Shown one piece after another: positions 1 to 5,042 of a DNA stretch of 5,042 bases; position 1 is the first letter of the stretch; each line of letters opens with the position of its first letter. The notes beneath the pieces were generated by a model. That model saw only the letters and a list, made by a program, of their open reading frames with translations. It did no database searches and was not told the DNA's origin. Origin of the DNA: Lachnospiraceae bacterium (GTDB lineage Bacteria > Bacillota > Clostridia > Lachnospirales > Lachnospiraceae); the NCBI GenBank assembly GCA_024694785.1, contig JAILJL010000178.1:1-5042 (forward strand), written 5' to 3'. A program made the position numbers and the translations under genes.

Positions 1-400
1 AATACTTAAGCGTTATATAAGAACAATAGGGATAGATCTTGTAATAGCAGTTGCAATAACAATTGCGGCAGCAGTATTCTTGTTGACTTCCGGCATTAAA
101 TATCCACTTGTCGACTTTGCGTGGCTAATGGTATCGATTGTGCCGGTGCTTATCATATATGATACGTATGAATGGTTGATGTATTATCTTGTGCAGCCGT
201 ATTCGGCAGACCTTGTTGCGAAAAGTCCCGTATTCTCAGTTATGGGATACGTAACTTCAATAATAATGATACTCTTACTTTTCATAAGAGCCAATATGGT
301 GAAGTTTTTCATTCCGATAATCGGAATAACGCTACTTGCGATGCTTATATTCTATATAGCAAGCAACTACGCGTATAAGACATTTAAGATAAGATTCTAA
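1..400 (+). CDS. C-terminal part of an unidentified multi-pass membrane protein (5' end outside window)
   Basis: The frame starting at base 2 is open from the left edge to a TAA at 398-400, so this is the last 132 residues of a longer gene; the first ATG or TTG inside the window is not the true start. The visible part is very hydrophobic, with about four membrane segments at roughly residues 10-28, 37-53, 77-95 and 101-119 of the visible piece. These are separated by short loops, including a Tyr/Trp-rich stretch (residues 53-63, YDTYEWLMYYL). It ends in a short basic tail (KTFKIRF) that probably faces the cytoplasm. I see no catalytic motif and do not recognise the family. A transporter permease subunit (for example ABC-2-like) or an RDD-like protein are possible but unsupported guesses. 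A hairpin follows the stop codon, so the gene is probably not in the operon that begins at 669. Confidence 0.8.
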   Translation, partial: ILKRYIRTIGIDLVIAVAITIAAAVFLLTSGIKYPLVDFAWLMVSIVPVLIIYDTYEWLMYYLVQPYSADLVAKSPVFSVMGYVTSIIMILLLFIRANMVKFFIPIIGITLLAMLIFYIASNYAYKTFKIRF

Positions 401-402
401 CC

Positions 403-431
403 AGAGGGAGGGCCATAACAAGACCCTCTTT
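403..431 (+). terminator. Weak rho-independent terminator-like hairpin
   Basis: AGAGGG (403-408) can pair with CCCTCT (424-429) across a 15-nt loop. An alternative register, GAGGG (408-412) with CCCTC (424-428), has an 11-nt loop. The 3' side runs into a short T stretch (429-431) and then AT-rich sequence. It lies directly behind the stop codon of the upstream gene. The stem is short and the T-tract is only three bases, so termination could be partial. Confidence 0.5.
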
Positions 432-513
432 CATTATGTATGTTAATTTTATAGAATTTTTATAATAATAAAAGACAATATTAATTGCAACAGAAGCCTA
501 ATATCTGTATTAT

Positions 514-543
514 AAATTTGTAAACAGATGTGTATACAAATTT
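514..543. promoter_or_regulatory. Long AT-rich imperfect dyad upstream of the MoxR promoter, possible operator
   Basis: Left arm AAATTTGTAAACA (514-526) and right arm TGTATACAAATTT (531-543) are inverted repeats with 12 of 13 positions complementary around a GATG centre. The outer nine bases match perfectly. The inner arms contain GTAAACA and TGTATAC, related to the TGTTTAC heptamers further downstream. The dyad begins about 65 bp upstream of the predicted -35 box. Its AT-rich arms fit a protein-binding operator better than a terminator stem, although TTTTT at 541-545 makes a weak second terminator for the upstream gene a possible alternative. No regulator can be named from the sequence. Confidence 0.45.
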
Positions 544-561
544 TTAATAGTTTGGCTATAC

Positions 562-584
562 TTGTTTACGATGAGTTTGTTTAC
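562..584 (+). repeat. Direct repeat TTGTTTAC overlapping the predicted -35 box
   Basis: TTGTTTAC occurs at 562-569 and again at 577-584, with starts 15 bp apart. The second copy overlaps the predicted -35 hexamer at 580-585. The heptamer TGTTTAC is also present inverted, as GTAAACA, at 520-526, and with one mismatch, as TGTATAC, at 531-537. Four related heptamers within about 65 bp suggest binding sites for a regulator of the downstream operon. AT-rich sequence produces such repeats by chance more often, so the call is tentative. Confidence 0.4.
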
Positions 585-608
585 ATTTGTTAAGATATAA
601 AATATTAT
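580..608 (+). promoter_or_regulatory. Predicted sigma-A-type promoter of the MoxR operon
   Basis: A -35 hexamer TTTACA (580-585) and a -10 hexamer TATTAT (603-608) each differ from consensus at one base and are separated by 17 bp. A perfect TATAAT at 606-611 overlaps the -10 but would need a 20-bp spacer. Transcription would start near 615, leaving a leader of about 54 nt before the ATG at 669. It is the only good promoter match I found ahead of the operon. Confidence 0.55.
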
Positions 609-668
609 AATAGCAGGTATAACGAAACCAAATAGCAAATACAAATTGATGAAAGGACAGAATACAGT

Positions 669-1607
669 ATGAGAGCAGAAGATTTCGTAAGTTACAAGAA
701 TAAGGTTATTGATAACTGCAGTAAGGTTATCGTAGGCAAGGATGAGGTAATAAGACAGATTGTAGTGGCTTATCTTTGCGGTGGTCACGTACTTCTTGAG
801 GATGTTCCGGGAACCGGCAAGACAATGCTTTTCAGAGCTTTTAGTAAGACGGTCGGAGGAGATTTCAAGAGAATTCAGTTTACACCGGATTTACTTCCGT
901 CAGATCTTACAGGTATTAACTTCTATAATCAGAAGAACGGAGAATTTGAGTTCCGTCGCGGACCTCTCTTTGCAAGTATGATTCTTGCGGATGAGATCAA
1001 CCGTGCAACACCGCGTACACAGGCAGCTCTCCTTGAGGCAATGGAAGAACGCCAGATAACTGTTGATGGTAACACATATCCTATGCAGAGACCATTTATG
1101 GTTATGGCAACAGAGAACCCGATTGAGTCCTATGGTACATTCCCGCTTCCGGAAGCACAGGTAGACCGTTTCTTCATGAGACTTTCAATGGGATATATGG
1201 ACAGAGACCAGGAGATTGGTGTAATCACACGCAAGTCGACAATAGATATAATCGAATCCTTACAGCAGGTTGTAACACCTGAAGAGACATTACGACTCCA
1301 GGAAGAGCTTCATGAAGTAACAATCGGCGAAGACGTAATGGGTTATATCATGGATATAATTGAAAAGACCAGAACGGAAGCCCTTCTTAGTAACGGCGTA
1401 TCGACCAGAGGAGGAATCGCACTTGTTAAGGCAGCCAAGGTAACGGCGGCAATGGAAGGAAGAGATTACGTAATTCCTGAAGACATTAAGAAAGAAGCCG
1501 TTGCAGTACTTGCACACAGAGTGGCATCAGCAACAAGCTCGAGCCTTAATGCAGAGAAATACTTAAAAGAACTTGTAGAGAAGGTAGTAGTTCCGCTTGA
1601 GAAGTAA
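669..1607 (+). CDS. MoxR-family AAA+ ATPase
   Basis: This 312-residue protein has the usual length and motif order of a MoxR ATPase. The Walker A motif is EDVPGTGKT (residues 44-52). The RGPLFA segment (97-102) precedes Walker B, which ends in DE (108-109) within ADEINRATPRTQ. Sensor 1 is in ATENP (N150), followed by LPEAQVDRF (160-168) with a likely arginine finger at R167. The sensor 2 arginine is R247 in STRGG. The C-terminal part is the helical AAA lid. Family members are cytosolic ATP-driven chaperones or remodelling factors acting on partners encoded next to them, here the DUF58 and DUF4129-like proteins. The start is supported by AAAGGA at 652-657, 11 nt upstream. It is the first gene of the operon. 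All nucleotide-binding residues look intact, so it should be active. Confidence 0.95.
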   Translation: MRAEDFVSYKNKVIDNCSKVIVGKDEVIRQIVVAYLCGGHVLLEDVPGTGKTMLFRAFSKTVGGDFKRIQFTPDLLPSDLTGINFYNQKNGEFEFRRGPLFASMILADEINRATPRTQAALLEAMEERQITVDGNTYPMQRPFMVMATENPIESYGTFPLPEAQVDRFFMRLSMGYMDRDQEIGVITRKSTIDIIESLQQVVTPEETLRLQEELHEVTIGEDVMGYIMDIIEKTRTEALLSNGVSTRGGIALVKAAKVTAAMEGRDYVIPEDIKKEAVAVLAHRVASATSSSLNAEKYLKELVEKVVVPLEK

Positions 1608-1628
1608 AAGCGATATAAGGAGACGAAT

Positions 1629-2684
1629 ATGGTCGGAATTATATGTGTTGCCATAGTAGTAATACTTATACTTGAATATACCCTTGCGAAGAAACTCGTT
1701 CCATATGTGGTCTATAAATCCGTGTTGGACAAAAGCCTTTTCGAACCGGGCGAGGAGATAGAGATGACGAGCGAGATACTTAATTACAATAAAGTATTGG
1801 TTCCGTTTGTCCGGGTACGTGAATATCTTCCACCCAACATAGAGATTCTAAGTGATACCAGGGATGTATATACAGGAACGCTTTGGCAGACAATAGAGAA
1901 GACGGTTACGATTAAAGCCAAGGAGAGATTATCGAGACGCGAAGTATTTAAGCTTCATAAAAGAGGTATCTATTCCTTCGGAGAGTATGAAGTCAGTGTC
2001 GGGGATATCTTCGGGTTAAGAGAGACGACGGTTTTCGGTTCTATTCCGCATTCGGTATATATAATGCCGGAGAGAGCCGAGAATCAGGATTTGAAAGAAA
2101 TCGTCGAGGGATTCATAGGAGATATATCCGTAAGGCGATTTATCATGGAAGATCCGATTCTTACAATCGGATTTAACGATTATACAGGCCGCGAGCCTAT
2201 GAGGGACATCTCGTGGATAAGAACAGCAGTAGCCAATAAGCTGCAGGTTAAGAAATATGACTATACCACGGATATTAACGTAACGGTTATGCTTAATTGT
2301 GACGGAGTCGGAGACGAGGAGCTGGAAGAGTGCTATAGAATCACAAGAATGGTTGTAGAAAAGCTCGAAAGCGCTAAGATTCCGTATGCATTTAGAACCA
2401 ACGGAATGCTTTTTGGGCCTACGGGTCATATGCAATATGTGCCTAAGGGACTCGGAGATAATCATTTAAGAGAAATTCTTTTCGGGCTTGCGACTGCACA
2501 GCTCGGAAGAGCGTATTCATTCCCGTCATTGGTTGAGAAGGTCATCAAAGAAAGAAAGCAGAATGAGAACTACTTTCTTATTACGAGAGTGCTTGACAAG
2601 GAGGGACAGGCGGCATTTGGCAGATTGCAGCGAAGCTGCGATGGAGAGATAGGGTTAATTACAGCGAGGGGAACTGCAGTATGA
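1629..2684 (+). CDS. DUF58 domain protein, MoxR partner
   Basis: This 351-residue protein begins with one hydrophobic segment (about residues 2-15) that could anchor it in the membrane. An all-beta-like region follows, up to the KRGIYSFGEYEVSVGDIFGL block (111-130), a conserved DUF58 feature. The hallmark DUF58 core is at 182-211, where FNDYTGREPMRDISWIRTA leads into KLQVKKYD. The sequence then continues into a von Willebrand A-like strand (VTVMLNCDG, 218-226). That strand lacks the DxSxS metal site found in true VWA domains. DUF58 proteins are routinely encoded beside MoxR ATPases and are thought to be their substrates or adaptors; their biochemical activity is not established. AAGGAG at 1617-1622 lies 6 nt before the ATG. 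The gene starts 21 nt after the MoxR stop and overlaps the next gene by 4 nt (ATGA), which implies translational coupling. Confidence 0.9.
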   Translation: MVGIICVAIVVILILEYTLAKKLVPYVVYKSVLDKSLFEPGEEIEMTSEILNYNKVLVPFVRVREYLPPNIEILSDTRDVYTGTLWQTIEKTVTIKAKERLSRREVFKLHKRGIYSFGEYEVSVGDIFGLRETTVFGSIPHSVYIMPERAENQDLKEIVEGFIGDISVRRFIMEDPILTIGFNDYTGREPMRDISWIRTAVANKLQVKKYDYTTDINVTVMLNCDGVGDEELEECYRITRMVVEKLESAKIPYAFRTNGMLFGPTGHMQYVPKGLGDNHLREILFGLATAQLGRAYSFPSLVEKVIKERKQNENYFLITRVLDKEGQAAFGRLQRSCDGEIGLITARGTAV

Positions 2685-3880
2685 TATTGGTATACTACTT
2701 AAAAGACGTTGCTATGTTATGCTTTTATTTTTCATTTATCAAAGCAAACAGCGCAGCCGTTGCAAATTCCGTAAATTTCATACCGGTAATTCTATTAATG
2801 GCTTTGGGACCGATAGCATCCAAGGTTTTATATGCGAGATACAGGGAAAATACAAGGTATCTTGGATTATTACCGATTGCGGCGTCGTTTTTAGTGTCTG
2901 AAATAACACCGGTAAATATACTACTGCTTATTCCGGCAGCAGGATATTCCGTGGTGCTTGTAACCAAGAAATTTAAGGACCTCGAGTATTATTCATTTGT
3001 TAAGTTATTCCGTGTACTAATTATATGGGGTGGATTATTTACAATCGTCTTTACCATAATGGCATTTCTTACGCAGTGGGAGATGCGCGAACACGTAATA
3101 GGAACCTTGTATTTTGCGGCATTTGCAATAATCGGGATTATTGTTGCCCGCAGACTCAGAATGAATACTGACAGAATAAGAAGAGATTCATTCAAAAGTT
3201 TAATTCCTATAGCAGTGGCAGCAGGTGTTTTTTCCATAATCGGAGTTATATATAGGTTCTTTTCGGAATCGATTAATGCGGGAATAAGGGCGGCACTTAT
3301 GGTTCTTTTTATTCCGCTTGGGTACTTAAATGAGAAATGGTCGGAACTGGCCAGAGATATGGGGAAAATGCCGATTCCCGTTGCAACCGGTAATGCACAA
3401 GCTGAGGTCAACATGGAAATGGTGGGCGGATCAACATTGCAGGAAGATATGATCAATGCCGGATTTACGCTTCCGTTTAATGAGATTATACTAGGTATAA
3501 CGATTCTTATTCTCTGCGTAGTGCTTTTCTTTGTTATAAGGCAATTAAGCGTAGGAGGAAGAAGCGGTAACAGAAACGAATACGAGAGCTTCAAGGTAGT
3601 AGGCGTTAAGAAGAAAGTGCAGAAAGAGCGCTTCTCCAATACCGAGAAGGTGCGAAAGATCTACAGGCAGTTTCTCGGAATCATGCAATCAAGAGGCGTT
3701 GTAGTAGCTAATAATATGACCTCGGAAGAAGTTCTTTTGCTACTTGCGCAGGATCTTAGTTATGAAGCAGCAGTCGCATTAAGAAATGTGTATATCCACG
3801 CAAGATATGATGAATACGGCGAGATAACAGACGAAGAAGTAGCACTCGCAAAAGAAGCAATCAAAAGACTTTCAATATAG
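2681..3880 (+). CDS. Multi-pass membrane protein with C-terminal DUF4129-like domain; TgpA-like scaffold without a transglutaminase domain
   Basis: This 399-residue protein has about seven or eight hydrophobic segments in its first 216 residues (roughly 5-22, 31-51, 61-73, 78-95, 107-130, 140-156, 174-194, 198-215). A polar loop (216-267) follows, then a last membrane segment (268-286) and a basic cytosolic tail. Residues 318-399 resemble DUF4129, with EKVRKIYRQFL (322-332), a TSEEV turn (347-351) and the closing NVYIHARYDEYGEITDEEV (369-387). This order (membrane bundle, loop, membrane helix, DUF4129) matches TgpA-type transglutaminases that accompany MoxR and DUF58 genes. The loop is far too short for a transglutaminase core, however, and the only cysteines in the protein (C14, C279) lie in membrane segments. 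GAGGGG at 2666-2671 precedes the ATG, which overlaps the DUF58 stop. The protein is probably structural or sensory; the exact role is unknown. Confidence 0.82.
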   Translation: MILVYYLKDVAMLCFYFSFIKANSAAVANSVNFIPVILLMALGPIASKVLYARYRENTRYLGLLPIAASFLVSEITPVNILLLIPAAGYSVVLVTKKFKDLEYYSFVKLFRVLIIWGGLFTIVFTIMAFLTQWEMREHVIGTLYFAAFAIIGIIVARRLRMNTDRIRRDSFKSLIPIAVAAGVFSIIGVIYRFFSESINAGIRAALMVLFIPLGYLNEKWSELARDMGKMPIPVATGNAQAEVNMEMVGGSTLQEDMINAGFTLPFNEIILGITILILCVVLFFVIRQLSVGGRSGNRNEYESFKVVGVKKKVQKERFSNTEKVRKIYRQFLGIMQSRGVVVANNMTSEEVLLLLAQDLSYEAAVALRNVYIHARYDEYGEITDEEVALAKEAIKRLSI

Positions 3881-3887
3881 ATTGAAA
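3870..3887. repeat. Short inverted repeat across the stop codon of the DUF4129-like gene
   Basis: TTTCAAT (3870-3876) and ATTGAAA (3881-3887) form a perfect 7-bp inverted repeat around ATAG, which contains the last two bases of the stop codon's upstream codon and most of the TAG at 3878-3880. The hairpin would be AT-rich and is followed by AAAAT, not a T-tract, so it is not a convincing terminator. It could be a minor RNA hairpin that tunes expression of the downstream regulator, or chance. Confidence 0.3.
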
Positions 3888-3904
3888 AATGAGATAATAC
3901 CCAT

Positions 3905-4606
3905 ATGAGTAGAGAAGTATTAAAGTTTGCGATTTGCGACGATAATGATATAGATATTGAATATGTAAGAAACATGGTTACGGAATGGGCTGCAATACGA
4001 CCGGTTAAGATAGATGCATTCCATTCCGGGGAAGAATTCCTGTTTCATTATGAAGAGGAGAAGGATTATGATATCCTTCTTCTTGACGTTGAGATGGGAG
4101 AAATCGATGGCGTAACCATGGCAAAGAAGATACGGGCGGTCAATGAAGCGGTTCAGATTATATTTATAACGGGATATTCGGATTATATCGCAGATGGATA
4201 CGATGTTGCCGCGCTTCATTACCTGCTTAAGCCTGTTAGGAAGGAGCAGTTATTCGGCGTACTTAATAGAGCCGCTGACAAGCTTAAGAAAAATGAGAAG
4301 GAGATAATTCTAAAAGTTGGTGGGGAAGCTTATATAGTACCAATAAATGAGATACGATACGTAGAAGTGCGCCAGAATTATATAACAGTGTATTGCAAGA
4401 CAGAAATAACAGTTAAGCAGACCTTGCAAGCATTTGCAAAAGAGCTGGATGACAGATTCTATAAGCTTGGGCGGTCATACATTATCAATCTTAATTATAT
4501 AAGAAGGATAAGTAAGACGGAAGCGGTATTAAATACAGACGAGGTAATTCCGTTGCCGCGAGGCTCATATGATGAGTTAAACAGAGCGATTATAGACAGG
4601 ATGTAG
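3905..4606 (+). CDS. LytTR-family (AgrA/LytR-type) response regulator
   Basis: This 233-residue cytosolic DNA-binding regulator has the standard two-domain layout. The receiver (about 6-120) shows the acidic pair D12-D13 in ICDDN, the phospho-acceptor D61 in LLLDVEM, the switch residue T89 in FITGY and the conserved lysine K109 in LLKP. The LytTR domain (about 133-233) shows EIRYVEVRQNYITVY (149-163) and GRSYIINLNYI (189-199). The residue before R190 is glycine, where most LytTR proteins have histidine. The start follows from an in-frame stop at 3890 and from the receiver beginning at residue 6. Its ribosome binding site is weak (only GAG at 3891-3893). The gene begins 24 nt after the DUF4129-like gene with no clear terminator between, so it is probably cotranscribed. 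Its partner is the kinase that follows. The target genes are unknown. Confidence 0.93.
   Translation: MSREVLKFAICDDNDIDIEYVRNMVTEWAAIRPVKIDAFHSGEEFLFHYEEEKDYDILLLDVEMGEIDGVTMAKKIRAVNEAVQIIFITGYSDYIADGYDVAALHYLLKPVRKEQLFGVLNRAADKLKKNEKEIILKVGGEAYIVPINEIRYVEVRQNYITVYCKTEITVKQTLQAFAKELDDRFYKLGRSYIINLNYIRRISKTEAVLNTDEVIPLPRGSYDELNRAIIDRM
4598..4601 (+). promoter_or_regulatory. Ribosome binding site for the kinase gene, inside the end of the regulator gene
   Basis: AGGA at 4598-4601 lies 9 nt before the ATG at 4611 and falls within the last codons of the response regulator. It supports 4611 as the true kinase start and implies translational coupling. That start matters because it leaves no room for a membrane sensor domain. 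Confidence 0.5.
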
Positions 4607-4610
4607 AAGT

Positions 4611-5042
4611 ATGTTATTTAAGAAGAAGGAAGACGAGCGTATAGCAGCATACCAGCGGGAACTCATCAATACGCACTACGCTGAGGTTGACAACATGTAT
4701 AAGAAGATGCGAGGCTGGCGACATGATTACCGTAATCATATCCAGGTGCTAAAAGCATATGCATCTGAAGGCAACTTAGAGGCAATTAAAGCGTATCTCG
4801 ATGAGCTTGATACAGATCTTGCGACGGTAGATACGGTAATTAAGACAGGTAATGCCATGGCGGATGCTATACTTAATAGTAAGATATCTCTTGCGAGAAG
4901 CAAGAACATCGAAGTACGCGCAGACGCGCACATTCCGCTTGCTTTAACTACGCCTGATATAGATTTATGCGTTATTATCGGTAATCTATTCGACAATGCT
5001 ATAGAAGCAAGCATGAAATTACCGGAAGATAAGCGTATAATC
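4611..5042 (+). CDS. Cytosolic GHKL (AgrC-like) sensor histidine kinase, 3' end outside window
   Basis: The frame is open from the ATG at 4611 to the right edge, giving the first 144 residues. A charged, probably helical N-terminus (1-35) leads into the phospho-acceptor box WRHDYRNHIQVL (36-47), with H38 as the likely phosphorylated residue, as in the RHDYxN motif of AgrC-type kinases. The dimerisation helices continue to about residue 97. The N-box of the GHKL ATPase domain is at NLFDNAIEAS (125-134), so the ATP lid and G boxes lie beyond the window. There is no hydrophobic segment before H38, so the protein lacks the membrane sensor region usual in AgrC relatives. It starts 4 nt after the response regulator and should phosphorylate it. 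Six of its first eight arginine codons or more are CGN, unlike the AGA/AGG preference of its neighbours, but the sample is small. Confidence 0.9.
   Translation, partial: MLFKKKEDERIAAYQRELINTHYAEVDNMYKKMRGWRHDYRNHIQVLKAYASEGNLEAIKAYLDELDTDLATVDTVIKTGNAMADAILNSKISLARSKNIEVRADAHIPLALTTPDIDLCVIIGNLFDNAIEASMKLPEDKRII

Noticed and set aside
547..594. Possible LytTR binding sites (GTT-containing 9-mers at 547-555, 572-580 and 586-594)
   Set aside because: Single 9-mers partly match the LytTR half-site, but their spacings (25 and 14 bp) do not fit the roughly 21-22 bp period expected of paired sites, so autoregulation by the encoded regulator is not supported.
510..788. Minus-strand open frame of 92 codons across the control region and the MoxR start
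   Set aside because: It overlaps the well-supported MoxR start and the promoter region. It has no visible ribosome binding site or recognisable motif, and its hydrophobic composition is what AT-rich DNA gives by chance.
2016..2465. Minus-strand open frame of 149 codons inside the DUF58 gene
   Set aside because: The + strand frame carries the conserved DUF58 core here; the reverse frame has no motif or start signals.
2989..3639. Minus-strand open frame of 216 codons opposite the DUF4129-like gene
   Set aside because: It is a mirror of a hydrophobic coding region: the composition is low-complexity Ile/Ser/Thr-rich and the + strand frame has clear domain motifs and operon context.
3870..3898. 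Internal promoter for the regulator gene (GATAAT at 3893-3898)
   Set aside because: The hexamer 17 bp upstream, TTTCAA, matches the -35 consensus poorly, and transcription would start at about the ATG itself, leaving no leader.
4736..5014. Minus-strand open frame of 92 codons inside the kinase gene
   Set aside because: The + strand encodes the phospho-acceptor region and N-box of a GHKL kinase in this stretch, so the reverse frame is a shadow.

Overview
The window looks like a chromosomal segment from a low- to moderate-GC Gram-positive anaerobe, most likely a member of the Clostridia close to Lachnospiraceae. I infer this from heavy use of ATA (Ile) and AGA/AGG (Arg), tightly packed co-directional genes with AAGGAG-type ribosome binding sites, and an AgrA/AgrC-style LytTR plus GHKL regulatory pair. 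No mobile element, tRNA, rRNA or CRISPR array is visible. Every supported gene is on the + strand.

Layout. Bases 1-400 hold the C-terminal end of an unidentified multi-pass membrane protein, followed by a weak terminator-like hairpin. Bases 401-668 are an AT-rich control region. It contains a long imperfect dyad, repeated TGTTTAC heptamers and a good sigma-A-type promoter that reads rightward. From 669 an apparently continuous operon begins: a MoxR-family AAA+ ATPase (669-1607), a DUF58 protein (1629-2684), a multi-spanning membrane protein with a C-terminal DUF4129-like domain (2681-3880), a LytTR response regulator (3905-4606) and a GHKL histidine kinase that runs off the right edge (4611 onward). 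Gaps between these genes are 21 nt, a 4-nt overlap, 24 nt and 4 nt. No convincing internal terminator is present.

How the genes may work together. MoxR, DUF58 and a transglutaminase-like membrane protein form a widespread bacterial cassette, in which the MoxR ATPase is thought to act as a chaperone or remodeller of its DUF58 and membrane partners. Here the third protein keeps the membrane scaffold and the cytosolic DUF4129-like tail of the TgpA type. Where the extracytoplasmic transglutaminase should be, it has only a loop of about 50 residues with no cysteine. The same operon then carries a LytTR regulator and a kinase whose start lies only 37 residues before the phospho-acceptor histidine, so the kinase has no membrane sensor of its own. 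My most interesting reading is that the MoxR/DUF58/DUF4129 membrane assembly provides the input for the cytosolic kinase and the LytTR regulator, making a five-gene envelope-sensing unit. This is inference from gene order and domain content, not something the sequence proves.
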